From Actinokineospora alba (GTDB taxonomy: Bacteria > Actinomycetota > Actinomycetes > Mycobacteriales > Pseudonocardiaceae): a DNA stretch of 64,000 nt. Of the stretch, positions 43,878-52,463 are shown piece after piece; positions within the stretch are counted from its first letter, which is position 1; every line of letters starts with the position of its first letter. The notes beneath the pieces were generated by a model. The model searched no databases. It was not told the DNA's origin and was given only the letters and a program-made list of their open reading frames with translations. Position numbers and translations under genes: made by a program. The DNA is taken from positions 6,324,001-6,388,000 of the forward strand of contig NZ_SNXU01000001.1 in NCBI RefSeq assembly GCF_004362515.1. The letters are read 5' to 3'.

Positions 43878-46800
43878 TCAGGCCGGCCCACATCCTGGTT
43901 GGAGCATCAGCACCGACGGCACCCGGTCCACGTGTGCCAGCCGGAGCAGTCCATAGCCGATGCCCGCGGCCCCGGTGAGCAGGCCAGGGGTGAACACACC
44001 CCCGGGCGTGCCGCACACCGGCCCGTAGCGGTCGAGCGCGTCGAGCACCAGCCCGGCCCGGCGGCGCATCGCCCGCGCCGCACCTGGTCGGTCGGCGGCG
44101 GCCAGCACGGTGAGGGTGTCGACGACGCCCAGCTCTCCGTGACACAAGCTCAGATCGCGCAGCACGGGCCTGCGCGTTACAGGCCGCGGCCTGTCCTCGA
44201 CCGGCTCGGCGAGCAGGCACCGGGCCACGCATCGGCCCGCTTCCCCCGAATGCCAGCCAGGTTCGGCCGACTGCGGGGCACCGGTGATCGCCTCGCGCGC
44301 GGCGCGGGTGGCCCGGCCGTCGGCGTTCGCCCGGCCATAGGTGCCCAGCGCCCAGGCGATTCCGGCGGCGCCGTCGGCGAAGCCGTGGTGTGGGCCCAGA
44401 TCCCCGTATTCGACGTATTCGGCCAGTTCCTCGGCGCACGACGCGGCGAGCCTGCCCGCCGCGGCACAGCCCGATTCGGTGTGCACGGCGGTCATCGCGG
44501 CCAGGCAGCCCGCGCTGCCGGTGGCCCAGTCGGCCGAGCCCGGTGCCCGCGTCGCGGCCGTGGCCAGGTCGACCGCGTGCTCGGCCCACGAGCCGAGCTC
44601 GGTGTCGGCGAGGAGGGTGGCCAGGCGGGTCAGGGTGTAGGCGATGCCACCGAAGCCGTGCAGGCCGCCGCAGCCGATCACCGGCACCAGGTCCGGGCGC
44701 GCGGCCACGGTGTCGTAGAACGCGGGGATCGCGCCGACGGCACGCGAGGCGACGTCGGCGTAGCGGGAGATCCCGGTCAGGTCGGCGAGTTGGGCGAGGA
44801 ACAGGGCGACACCGAGGTACCCGTTGGCCATGCTGGCGCCCATGGGCAGCACCAGCCACTGCCGGTCGTCGACCAGTTCCAGGCCCAGCCAGTTGACCCG
44901 GTCGCGGTCGCCCATGCTCCGGGCGATGATCTGGTCGCCCAGGGCGCACGCCTCGGCGACGAGCCGCTGCGGGTCGGCCGCGGTGCCCGCCAGCGCCAGC
45001 GGCACGACGTCGGCGCCGGGGGCGGCGGGCCTGCGGGTGGCCAGGGTGGCGGAGATGATCCACGCCTGGTCACGGCGGTCGGCTTCGCTGCCCGCCCCGA
45101 CCTTCTCCAGCGCGCGGCTCAGCCCGGTCCGCTCGATCACCCCGGACACCCGGTGTCCCTCGGAGGTCCAGAGGTCCGCGGAGCCCGGTTTGCCGGTGAA
45201 GATCGGGATGTCGCCCGCCCACAGGTCGGCCACCTCGTGCCGGGACAGCCCGCGCCGACCGGGATCACCGGCCGCCTCGGACCACAGCAGGTCCAGCACC
45301 CGGTCGCGGTCGAGCGCGTCGCGCAGCAGGTCCGGGTGGGTCGACTCCTCAATCAGGGTCACGTAGCCGCGGGTGGGTCGGGCGATGACGCGCACCTCGA
45401 CGTCCGCGCAGCTTTCGACCAGGGCCGCGAAGTCCTTGTGGTGGCGCATGACCGCCTCGTAGGCGACGCCGAATCCGTCGAGCAGGGCCGTTTCGTGGTC
45501 TTCGGGCGCGAGGTCGCGGCCCGCGAGGCGCGGCCGGTTGTCGGCGCCGCGGAACGGCACGGACCGGGCGATGGGGCGCATCCGGTCGGTGCCGGGGAAC
45601 TCCCAGTCCATCGCCATGTCCGGCGCGACGGCCCCGCGGTCGCCGCCCATGCCCGAGACGTCGATCGCGCCGTTCTCGCCGACGACGATCACCGGCAGCA
45701 GCGACGTGCGGTACACCGAGTCCGACAGCGCGGCGGCGGCCGGGTCCGTCACCGGGATCGGGGTGGCCAGCCTGGGGTGGAACAGGGTCTCCATGTCGAC
45801 CAGCACCGGCTGGTCACCGCTCGCGATCAGGTTCTCGAAGTGGATGTCGGCCGCGTGCACCAGGTGCAGCAGCGCCAGCAGGGCGCCTTGCCTGCGGTAG
45901 AACCGGTCCGCGGCGGCCAGGTCAGGCAGCGGCCCGGTCTCGATGAACTCCAGCCAGCCGTATCCGGGCCGCTCGACGACGTCCACCGTGCGCAGCGCCA
46001 GGTCCGGGACGGCGTGGTTGAGCAGGCCGACCAGTTCGCCGAACCGCACGTGCGAGCGCACGTCCCGCGGGCGGTAGACCACCCGGCGGCCGTCGGCGAA
46101 GGTGAGGATCGCGACGGACCGGCCGCGCCGGTGCAAGTCTCCGCGCCGGGCCTCCACGCCCACCAGGCGCCCCGGCGACCGGCCGTCGAACAGGCTGGCG
46201 ACCACCGCGGCCCGGTCGGCGGCCAACCGGGTGAGCAGTTCGGTGTGCGCCTCCACGGCGAAGTCGGCCGCCTGGCCCAACAACCGCGCCAATACAGGGT
46301 ATTCGGCGAGGAACGCGGCCAGGTTCGCCGGACGGGTCAGGCGCCGCACGTAGTCGGTGAACCGCTGCGCGCCATCCGCGCCGGTCAGCAGGCCCGCGGC
46401 GGCGGCGTCGCCCAGGTTCGCCACCAGGGTCGCGGTGGCGGTCTCGACGAGGTCGCGGCTGAGCCGGTCCGCGAAGCCGCGCGCGACCGCGTCGAGGTCG
46501 ATCTCGGCGAGTCCCCGCACCGACTCGGCCAGTCGGGTGACGGCGTCGGACACCAACGGCCGCAACGGCACCGCGAAAGCGTCCCGCCAGTCCGCCTCGG
46601 CCGACAGCTCCCCCACGGGTGCCGAAGCCAGCGCGCGTTCGACGGTCTCGGCCCAAGTCGGCTTGTCCACTCGCGAGGCCAGGCTCACCGGTGGCTCGCA
46701 GAGCAGTGCGGCCAGGGCTTTCTCGTGCAGACCGGTCTCGGCCAGGCGCCGCTCGAAGGCCTCGGCGGACCCGTGGACGGCCCGCCACCGGTCCAGCCGC

Positions 46801-46961
46801 CCGGCTGCCGCGGGCGCGTCGAGCACGCCCGCGTCCACCTCGGTGCCACGCCGTTCGTGCAGCGCGATCCCGGGTGCCCACCAGGCCGGGTCGGGGAATT
46901 CGCCGCCGTTGGGCTGTCCGGTCACGCGGTGGACCGTGCCACGGGGCGTACGCGACGTCAT
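43878..46961 (-). CDS. lanM: LanM-like class II lanthipeptide synthetase, variant cyclase site
   Basis: A 1027-aa bifunctional enzyme. The dehydratase half (DUF4135, about 150-650) has VYRPRDVRSHVRFGELV, ERPGYGWLEFI, YRRQGALLALLHLVHAADIHFENLI and PVLVDMETLFHP, so the kinase-like catalytic residues appear intact. The LanC-like half (about 700-1020) has SLCHGELG, giving the second Cys and His zinc ligands. But the site that is normally WCHGxPG reads GWHSGEAG, so the first zinc Cys is His (or the site is lost). The expected action is dehydration of Ser/Thr and thioether closure with Cys on a peptide, probably the one at 43561. No LanT or protease gene is adjacent. The start (ATG, no ribosome site) is the likeliest; it may be leaderless. 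Confidence 0.85.
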   Translation of the reverse strand: MTSRTPRGTVHRVTGQPNGGEFPDPAWWAPGIALHERRGTEVDAGVLDAPAAAGRLDRWRAVHGSAEAFERRLAETGLHEKALAALLCEPPVSLASRVDKPTWAETVERALASAPVGELSAEADWRDAFAVPLRPLVSDAVTRLAESVRGLAEIDLDAVARGFADRLSRDLVETATATLVANLGDAAAAGLLTGADGAQRFTDYVRRLTRPANLAAFLAEYPVLARLLGQAADFAVEAHTELLTRLAADRAAVVASLFDGRSPGRLVGVEARRGDLHRRGRSVAILTFADGRRVVYRPRDVRSHVRFGELVGLLNHAVPDLALRTVDVVERPGYGWLEFIETGPLPDLAAADRFYRRQGALLALLHLVHAADIHFENLIASGDQPVLVDMETLFHPRLATPIPVTDPAAAALSDSVYRTSLLPVIVVGENGAIDVSGMGGDRGAVAPDMAMDWEFPGTDRMRPIARSVPFRGADNRPRLAGRDLAPEDHETALLDGFGVAYEAVMRHHKDFAALVESCADVEVRVIARPTRGYVTLIEESTHPDLLRDALDRDRVLDLLWSEAAGDPGRRGLSRHEVADLWAGDIPIFTGKPGSADLWTSEGHRVSGVIERTGLSRALEKVGAGSEADRRDQAWIISATLATRRPAAPGADVVPLALAGTAADPQRLVAEACALGDQIIARSMGDRDRVNWLGLELVDDRQWLVLPMGASMANGYLGVALFLAQLADLTGISRYADVASRAVGAIPAFYDTVAARPDLVPVIGCGGLHGFGGIAYTLTRLATLLADTELGSWAEHAVDLATAATRAPGSADWATGSAGCLAAMTAVHTESGCAAAGRLAASCAEELAEYVEYGDLGPHHGFADGAAGIAWALGTYGRANADGRATRAAREAITGAPQSAEPGWHSGEAGRCVARCLLAEPVEDRPRPVTRRPVLRDLSLCHGELGVVDTLTVLAAADRPGAARAMRRRAGLVLDALDRYGPVCGTPGGVFTPGLLTGAAGIGYGLLRLAHVDRVPSVLMLQPGCGPA

Positions 46962-47314
46962 GGGTGGAAACTACGCACTTTCGCGATTGACGCGCGCACA
47001 GGCGTCGGAACCGTCGGCGGGGCCACGTAAGCGGGGCCGCCGGGCGCAACCCGGCTGCGGCCGAACGGATCACGGCGTAGGCCGATCGCCGATCCACGCG
47101 GCCGGGGCCACCTGGGAATTTGGGTACGCACCACCCATGCCACTCGCCGACCGCCGCGCCTACGTTGGGCCTTGCGGGTGATCTTGACCCGGCTCTTTCG
47201 CAGCCTTCTCGCAGCATTTCTCGCACCGTCGGCACCAGACGCGGTCCACTCCGATCGACGAGGCCAACCTTGCAAACCTGGTTACCCAGGCCGATTCCGG
47301 CCACCGAGGCGCCC
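46962..47314. other. Divergent intergenic region, LanM versus trp-like operon
   Basis: 353 bases. A TTGACC box (47184-47189) is followed by three direct repeats of TTCTCGCA type (TCGCA at 47198, 47209 and 47221, spaced 11 and 12 bases), like the layout of activator (SARP-style) sites. A GGTCCACT half-site is at 47243. The frames across it lack ribosome sites and recognisable products, so I call no gene. Confidence 0.45.
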
Positions 47315-48805
47315 GTGCGGCCGACCGACCGGTCGGCGCCGCGGTCGCTGGTCCACCGCTTCCAGGCGCGCGCCGCCCGGCGGCCCGGCGCCACCGCGCT
47401 CGTGTGGCGGCACACCGAGGTCGACTACGGCGGCCTGCACAGGCTGGCTCGTGCCGCCTACGCCCGGCTCGACGCGCTCGGCCTGCCGCCGGGCGCGCCG
47501 GTCGGTGTGCTCGCGGCGAAGTCGCCCGACGCCATCGCGCTGGTCTTGGCGCTGCTGGCGCAGCGCCGCCCGTTCCTGCTGCCCTCGCCCACCCTGGCGG
47601 AGCCGACGCTGCGGGCGCTGTTCGCCCAGGCCGGCTGCGTCGCGGTGCTCTCGACCGAGCAGGGTCGGCCGCTGGTCGACCACGTGATCGCCACCGACGG
47701 CGACGGCCCGGAGCTGCCCACCGCGAGCGACCCCGACGAGGTGGGCTTCATGCTCACCACCTCCGGCTCCACCGGCCTGCCCAAGGTGGTCCCGCTGAGC
47801 ACCGGGGCCACCGCGCGGTTCGCCGACTGGGCGGCCGCGGAGTTCGACATCGGTCCACATCGGACAGTGCTCAGCTACGCGCCGCTGAACTTCGACCTGA
47901 GCCTGCTCGACCTCTGGACGACGCTGGCCGCCGGCGGCCGGGTCGTGCTGGCCGAGGCCGACCACTCGACCCGGGGCGCCTATCTGCTCGACCTGCTGGT
48001 CGCGCACGAGGTGAACGTGGTGCAGGCGGTGCCGATGTTCTTCCAGCTGCTCGCCGACCACACCCGCACACCGGTGTCCACTGTGGACCACGTGATCGTC
48101 ACCGGGGATGTGCTGCCCGAGCGCTGTCTGGCGGCCCTGCCCGACCTGTTCCCGAACGCGCGCCTGCACAACCTCTACGGCTGCACCGAGACCAACGACA
48201 GCTTCCTGCACGAGATCGACCCCGGCGCGGGGGTGCCGGTGCCGCTGGGCAAGCCGATCAGCGGCGTCGACGCGGTGCTGGTGGACAGCGATGGCGCGGT
48301 GATCGACGGGCCGGGCGTGGGTGAACTCCATGTTCGCACGCCGTTCCAGACCGCGGGCTATCTCGATCCCGCGCTCGACGCCGACCGCTTCGGGCCCGGC
48401 CCGGGCGGGCGGGCCGGGCGGTACTTCCGCTCCGGCGACCTGGTGCGCAGACACCCCGACGGGCAGCTGACGCTGGAGGGCCGCACCGACTTCCAGGTGA
48501 AGGTCCGCGGGGTGCGGATCAACCCGCAGGAGGTGGAGCGCGTGCTCCTGGCGCACCCCGACGTCGCCGAGGCGGCTGTCCTCGCCCTGCCCGACCCGGT
48601 CGCGGGCACCGCGCTGCACGCGTTCGTCGGCAGACGGGACCGCTCGCTCAACAGCCTCGCCGTGCGCAAGCACTGCGCCGACCGGCTGCCCCGGCAGGCC
48701 ATCCCGTCGGCGGTCCATCTGCTCGACACGCCCCTGCCCAGGACCGCGACCGGCAAACCGGACCGCGCTCGGATCACCCGCGACCACGTAGAGAAGGGCA
48801 CCTGA
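47315..48805 (+). CDS. Free-standing adenylation enzyme (amino acid to carrier ligase)
   Basis: A 496-aa ANL-family enzyme. GTG start at 47315 chosen after GAGG; an in-frame upstream ATG at 47120 gives a low-complexity extension. Core motifs: FMLTTSGSTGLPKVV (about 145-159), NLYGCTETND (A5, with Cys in place of the usual Pro), YFRSGDLVRRHPDGQLTLEGRTDFQVKVRG (A7/A8) and a C-terminal TGKPDR with the Lys of A10. It resembles prolyl-AMP ligases such as PltF/RedM in length and in gene order (ligase, carrier protein, dehydrogenase). It likely activates a small amino acid (Pro or a cyclic amidine acid) and loads the carrier encoded next. Its stop overlaps the carrier start. Substrate uncertain. Confidence 0.85.
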   Translation: MRPTDRSAPRSLVHRFQARAARRPGATALVWRHTEVDYGGLHRLARAAYARLDALGLPPGAPVGVLAAKSPDAIALVLALLAQRRPFLLPSPTLAEPTLRALFAQAGCVAVLSTEQGRPLVDHVIATDGDGPELPTASDPDEVGFMLTTSGSTGLPKVVPLSTGATARFADWAAAEFDIGPHRTVLSYAPLNFDLSLLDLWTTLAAGGRVVLAEADHSTRGAYLLDLLVAHEVNVVQAVPMFFQLLADHTRTPVSTVDHVIVTGDVLPERCLAALPDLFPNARLHNLYGCTETNDSFLHEIDPGAGVPVPLGKPISGVDAVLVDSDGAVIDGPGVGELHVRTPFQTAGYLDPALDADRFGPGPGGRAGRYFRSGDLVRRHPDGQLTLEGRTDFQVKVRGVRINPQEVERVLLAHPDVAEAAVLALPDPVAGTALHAFVGRRDRSLNSLAVRKHCADRLPRQAIPSAVHLLDTPLPRTATGKPDRARITRDHVEKGT

Positions 48806-49065
48806 TGAGCAACCTGCAGGAGATCAAGCAATTCGTGCTGGACGAGTTCCTCCCGGACGTGCCCGCCGACGAGCTCGGCGTCACCGAGGACCTGCTCGCG
48901 GGCGGCGTGATCGACAGCCTCGGCCTGCTCAAGGTGATCGCCTGGCTGGAGGACCGGTTCGCGGTCCCGATCGACGACGTCGAACTGGCCCCCGACAGCT
49001 TCCGCACCATCGAGGCCATCGACGAGTTCATCCGCTGCGCGCTCGCACCGGCCGGGGCGAGCTGA
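48805..49065 (+). CDS. Acyl/peptidyl carrier protein
   Basis: An 86-aa single carrier domain. The phosphopantetheine Ser is in GGVIDSLGLLK (about 39), in the form used by RedO/PltL-type carriers. Four-helix pattern with an acidic surface. Its start overlaps the ligase stop by 1 nt. It should hold the activated amino acid for oxidation by the dehydrogenase at 51318. Confidence 0.92.
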   Translation: MSNLQEIKQFVLDEFLPDVPADELGVTEDLLAGGVIDSLGLLKVIAWLEDRFAVPIDDVELAPDSFRTIEAIDEFIRCALAPAGAS

Positions 49066-49066
49066 C

Positions 49067-50095
49067 ATGTCCGACCTCCTGGTCGAGCTGACCCGACGCG
49101 AGCACCCGGTCGACATGGCGACCTGGCGCTCGTTCCTGGACCGCCTGCGCGCACGCAGGCTGACCCGGGGTGAGGCGGCGGCCGTGCTGACGTCGTTGAC
49201 GACGGCGATGCCCGACGACCTCAGCCTGACCGCGCTGTTCGACGCCCTCGCCGAGCGCCGGACCGCCGACGACGAGTTCCCCGGCGCGGTCAACATCGTC
49301 GGCACCGGCGGCGGGCCGCGCACGTTCAACGTCTCCACCGCCGCCGCGATCGTCGCCGCGGCCATGGGTGTGCGCGTGCTCAAGACCGGCTCGCGGGCCT
49401 ACACCAGCCGGGTCGGCTCGTTCGACCTGCTCGACCGGCTCGGCATCGGCCTGGCCGACTCCGCCGAGCAGGCCGCCGACGCGCTCGACCGGTTCGGCGT
49501 GGCGTTCGCGGGCTACTTCGTCTACCCGCCCGAGATCGCCATGCTGGCCAGGGAGGTGCTCCCGCTCGACGTGCGGGTGGTCGGGCGGTTCATCAACACC
49601 GTGGGGCCGTTCCTCGCCCAGGTGTCGGTGCCCGCCCAGTTCACCGGAGTCTCCCGGCGGGCTGATCTAACCGCCCTGCGGGCCCTCGCCGTGCGCACCC
49701 CGCGGCGGCGGACGTGGCTGTGCGCCAACGAGATCGGCGCCGACGAGGCACTGAGCTTCGCCGACAACGTGATCCACCGCTGCGACCGCGGCGACGTCAC
49801 CGAGATCGGCCCGGCCACCCTGCCGCTGCACGCCGGGGACCTGCGCGACCTCGCGCCGCCCGCGGACCTCGGCGCGGTCGCCGACCACTTCCGCGGCGTG
49901 CTCGCCGGGGACGCGCCGCCCGCCGCGGTGCAGACGGTGTGCCTCAACGCGGCCACCCTCGCCGTCCTCTCCGGCGCCCACGCGACCTGGAACACCGCGT
50001 TCGACGCCGCCGAGACCGCGGTCCGCGACGGCGCCGCGACCGACCTGCTCGCCCGGCTGAGCGCGGGCGACCGGACGGCGGTGGCCCATGGCTGA
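49067..50095 (+). CDS. trpD: TrpD-like phosphoribosyltransferase, variant acceptor site
   Basis: A 342-aa homologue of anthranilate phosphoribosyltransferase. The PRPP/metal side is largely kept: NIVGTGGG (usual GTGGD), FNVSTAAAIVAAAMGVRV and GADEALSF (the Asp-Glu metal pair). The acceptor side is changed: the usual KHGNR reads KTGSR, and the LGxRTxFNxLGPLxNP segment reads LDVRVVGRFINTVGPFLAQ. In characterised enzymes the His and Asn of KHGNR contact anthranilate. This suggests phosphoribosylation of a different amine. There is no trpE/trpG nearby. It starts 1 nt after the carrier gene and overlaps trpA by 8 nt. Confidence 0.88.
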   Translation: MSDLLVELTRREHPVDMATWRSFLDRLRARRLTRGEAAAVLTSLTTAMPDDLSLTALFDALAERRTADDEFPGAVNIVGTGGGPRTFNVSTAAAIVAAAMGVRVLKTGSRAYTSRVGSFDLLDRLGIGLADSAEQAADALDRFGVAFAGYFVYPPEIAMLAREVLPLDVRVVGRFINTVGPFLAQVSVPAQFTGVSRRADLTALRALAVRTPRRRTWLCANEIGADEALSFADNVIHRCDRGDVTEIGPATLPLHAGDLRDLAPPADLGAVADHFRGVLAGDAPPAAVQTVCLNAATLAVLSGAHATWNTAFDAAETAVRDGAATDLLARLSAGDRTAVAHG

Positions 50096-50924
50096 CTTCT
50101 TCGTCCGGCGCGGCGCGGGCCCAGGGCTGGCGCTGTTCCTCAACGCTGGGGATCCCCCGCTCGACCAACTGCCCGACGTCCTGCGGATGCTCGACGAGTC
50201 CGGTGTGGACTGCCTGGAGCTGGCGGTCCCGTTCCCCGACTCGTTCACCGACGGGCCGGTGATCCGGGCCTCGGCCGGGCGGGCACTGGCCCGCGGCGCC
50301 GACCTCGACGCCGTGCTCACCGCGGTGCGCGGCACCCGGCCCCGGCTGCGGCGGCTGCGCATCGCGCTGCTCGCCGACTGGAGCCATACGGTGCGCCCCG
50401 TCGGCCTGCCGCGCTTCCTCGGCCAGGTGCGGGACGCGGGCGCCGACGGCGTGCTGCTGCACGGCATGCCCGCCGTCCTCAAAGGACGGTACCTCGACGC
50501 GGCGACGGCGGCCGCGATGCCGGTGGTCACCACCTGCTACGCCAGTTCGCTGCCGGAGGTGCAGGACGACGCGGCCAAGCTGGCCGGGGCGTACCTCTAC
50601 CTCGTCGCGCACTACGGCCGCTCCGGAACCGCGGCACCACAAGGGTTCGCACACCTGAACGAGGTCGTGCGCAGGCTGCGTCCGCTCGCGAACGCGCCTA
50701 TCGCCATCGGGTTCGGCGTCAAGACGCGGGCCGACATCGAAGCCGTCGGCGCCACCGGGGCGGACGCCGCGATCGTCGGCAGCGCGGCCGTCTCGGCGGT
50801 CGAACGGGCCGACGCGCACGGACTCGACGTGGTCACCGAACTCGCCGACCTGGTCGCGACTCTGCGCGCACCAGGGGAACCACAGCCCGCGACGGCTGCC
50901 ATCACGAAAGGAACAGGGCAATGA
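50088..50924 (+). CDS. trpA: TrpA-like tryptophan synthase alpha chain
   Basis: A 278-aa TIM-barrel protein. The catalytic pair is visible: Glu in CLELAVPFPD and Asp in FTDGPVI. The phosphate-binding end is GFGVKTRADIEAVGATGADAAIVGSA. In normal metabolism it splits indole-glycerol phosphate to indole and glyceraldehyde phosphate. The loop region GADGVLLHGMPAVLKGRYLD is unlike the usual VDLPxEE segment, so pairing with a beta chain or the substrate may differ. It overlaps its neighbours by 8 and 4 nt. Here it probably releases an indole-like bicycle. Confidence 0.88.
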   Translation: MADFFVRRGAGPGLALFLNAGDPPLDQLPDVLRMLDESGVDCLELAVPFPDSFTDGPVIRASAGRALARGADLDAVLTAVRGTRPRLRRLRIALLADWSHTVRPVGLPRFLGQVRDAGADGVLLHGMPAVLKGRYLDAATAAAMPVVTTCYASSLPEVQDDAAKLAGAYLYLVAHYGRSGTAAPQGFAHLNEVVRRLRPLANAPIAIGFGVKTRADIEAVGATGADAAIVGSAAVSAVERADAHGLDVVTELADLVATLRAPGEPQPATAAITKGTGQ

Positions 50925-51295
50925 TCGTCCGAAGAATCTCCGACGTGACCACGGTGGAATGGGGCAACGGCTTGAGCCGCCGGTTCCTGCTCGAATCCGA
51001 TGGCATGGGCTACACCATCACCGACACCCTCGTCCGGGCGGGAACCAAGTCCCGGCTGGAGTACCGGCGCCACCTGGAGGCCTGCTACTGCATCGAGGGC
51101 AGCGGCGAGGTCATCGACGCCGACGGCGTCTCGCACGCCATCGAGCCCGGCACGATCTACGCGCTCGACCGCCACGACGCGCACTTCCTCGTCGCCGCAC
51201 CGGAAACGGACCTGCGGCTGGTGTGCGTGTTCAGCCCGGCGCTGCGCGGCGACGAAGTGCACAATCTCGACTCCGCCGAGTTCTCCCACTACTGA
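50921..51295 (+). CDS. ectC: Ectoine-synthase-like cupin (EctC family)
   Basis: A 124-aa single cupin close to EctC: MIVRRISDV, RRHLEACYCIEGSGEV, EPGTIYALDRHDAHFLVA and CVFSPALRGDEVH. The Glu, Tyr and His that hold the metal in EctC are present (LEACY, IYAL, HDAHF). EctC makes ectoine by ring-closing dehydration of N-acetyl-diaminobutyrate and is reported to cyclise glutamine to an amino-dihydropyrrole carboxylate as a side reaction. There is no ectA, ectB or ectD here, so osmolyte synthesis is unlikely. In this operon a five-membered cyclic amidine acid from Gln is an attractive role. It overlaps trpA by 4 nt. Confidence 0.85.
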   Translation: MIVRRISDVTTVEWGNGLSRRFLLESDGMGYTITDTLVRAGTKSRLEYRRHLEACYCIEGSGEVIDADGVSHAIEPGTIYALDRHDAHFLVAAPETDLRLVCVFSPALRGDEVHNLDSAEFSHY

Positions 51296-51317
51296 TCCGA
51301 ACAGGCGGCCGAGAACA

Positions 51318-52463
51318 GTGATCCAGTGGACTCAGGAACAGCGTGACCTGCGCGCCGGGCTCGCGCCGTGGTGTGAGGCGCTCTCGGCCGACCACGTCGA
51401 GCGCGACGCCGACGCGGAGTTCCCGTGGGACAAGTGGAAGCTCATCCAGGAGTGCGGAATCCTGCGCCTGCCGTTCGACCCCGAGTGGGGCGGACTGGGG
51501 CTGGACCTGCTCACCACGATGTATCTGCTGGAAGGGCTCGGCGCGGGCTGCCGCGACGGCGGGCTGAACTTCTCGGTGTCGACCCACATGGTCAGCGCGG
51601 GGGTTCCGCTACAGCGCTTCGGCACCGCCGAGCAGAAGCGGGCGCACCTCACCCGGATCTGCTCCGGCGCGGCGATCGGGGCGCACGCGATCTCCGAGCC
51701 GGACAGCGGGTCCGACGCGCTGGCCATGCGCACCTCGGCGGTCCGCGACGGTGACGACTTCGTGCTCAACGGCAGCAAGACCTTCGTGAGCAACGGGCCG
51801 ATCGCCGGGATGTTCATCGTCTACGCGCGGACACACCCCTTGGGCGGCCCGCTGGGCACGACCGCGTTCCTGGTCGAGCGCGACACACCCGGCTTCACCG
51901 TCGGCAAGCCGATCTCGAAGATGGGCCTGCGCACCTCACCGCTGTGCGAGCTGTTCTTCGACGACTGCCGGGTGCCCGCGGCGAACGTCATCGGCAAGCC
52001 CGGCGGCGGGTTCCTGGTCCTCAACCACGTCATGAAGTGGGAGGTCCTCTGCTCGTTCGCCATCAACCTCGGCGAGATGGTCCACCGGCTCGAACGCTGC
52101 GTGCGGTACGCGAGTGAGCGAGTCCAGTTCGGCCAGCCGATCGGGGCGTACCAAGCCGTGTCGCACCAGATCGTCGAGATGAAGATGGGCGTGGAGACGA
52201 CCAGGAAGTGGCTCTACGACACCGCTACCCGGCTCACCCGCGGGGAGAACGTCACCGTCGACATGGCCATCACCAAGCTCGTCGCCAGCGAGAGCAACGT
52301 CGCCTCGGCGATGGCCGCGGTGCGATTGTTCGGCGGCAACGGCTACATGTCCGAGTACGGCCTGGAGAAGGACCTGCGCAACGCCGTCGCCGGGACCATC
52401 TACTCGGGCACCTCGGAGATCCAGCGCAACCGCATCGCGTCGATGATCGGGGTGACCAAGTGA
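51318..52463 (+). CDS. Acyl-carrier dehydrogenase, PltE/RedW-like flavoenzyme
   Basis: A 381-aa acyl-CoA-dehydrogenase-fold protein. GTG start at 51318, 22 nt after ectC. Family marks: AHAISEPDSGSD, FVSNGPIAGMFIVYA, ELFFDDCRVP, FGQPIGAYQAVSHQIVEMK and IYSGTSEIQRN. It looks most like the dehydrogenases that oxidise carrier-bound prolyl groups to pyrrole-2-carbonyl (PltE, RedW), not fatty-acid enzymes. Together with the ligase and carrier it predicts aromatisation of a five-membered ring on the carrier. FAD cofactor expected. It overlaps the next gene by 4 nt. Confidence 0.85.
   Translation: MIQWTQEQRDLRAGLAPWCEALSADHVERDADAEFPWDKWKLIQECGILRLPFDPEWGGLGLDLLTTMYLLEGLGAGCRDGGLNFSVSTHMVSAGVPLQRFGTAEQKRAHLTRICSGAAIGAHAISEPDSGSDALAMRTSAVRDGDDFVLNGSKTFVSNGPIAGMFIVYARTHPLGGPLGTTAFLVERDTPGFTVGKPISKMGLRTSPLCELFFDDCRVPAANVIGKPGGGFLVLNHVMKWEVLCSFAINLGEMVHRLERCVRYASERVQFGQPIGAYQAVSHQIVEMKMGVETTRKWLYDTATRLTRGENVTVDMAITKLVASESNVASAMAAVRLFGGNGYMSEYGLEKDLRNAVAGTIYSGTSEIQRNRIASMIGVTK

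Noticed and set aside
43837..45063. 500-aa version of the small Cys-Cys peptide
   Set aside because: The added part is the LanM gene read in another frame; the GTG at 43836 has a strong ribosome site.
46958..47275. 105-aa minus-strand frame upstream of LanM as a precursor peptide
   Set aside because: Arg-rich, no Cys, no ribosome site, and overlaps the promoter region.
50921..51295. Ectoine biosynthesis locus
   Set aside because: Only an ectC homologue is present, embedded in an amino-acid-modifying operon; no ectA, ectB or ectD.
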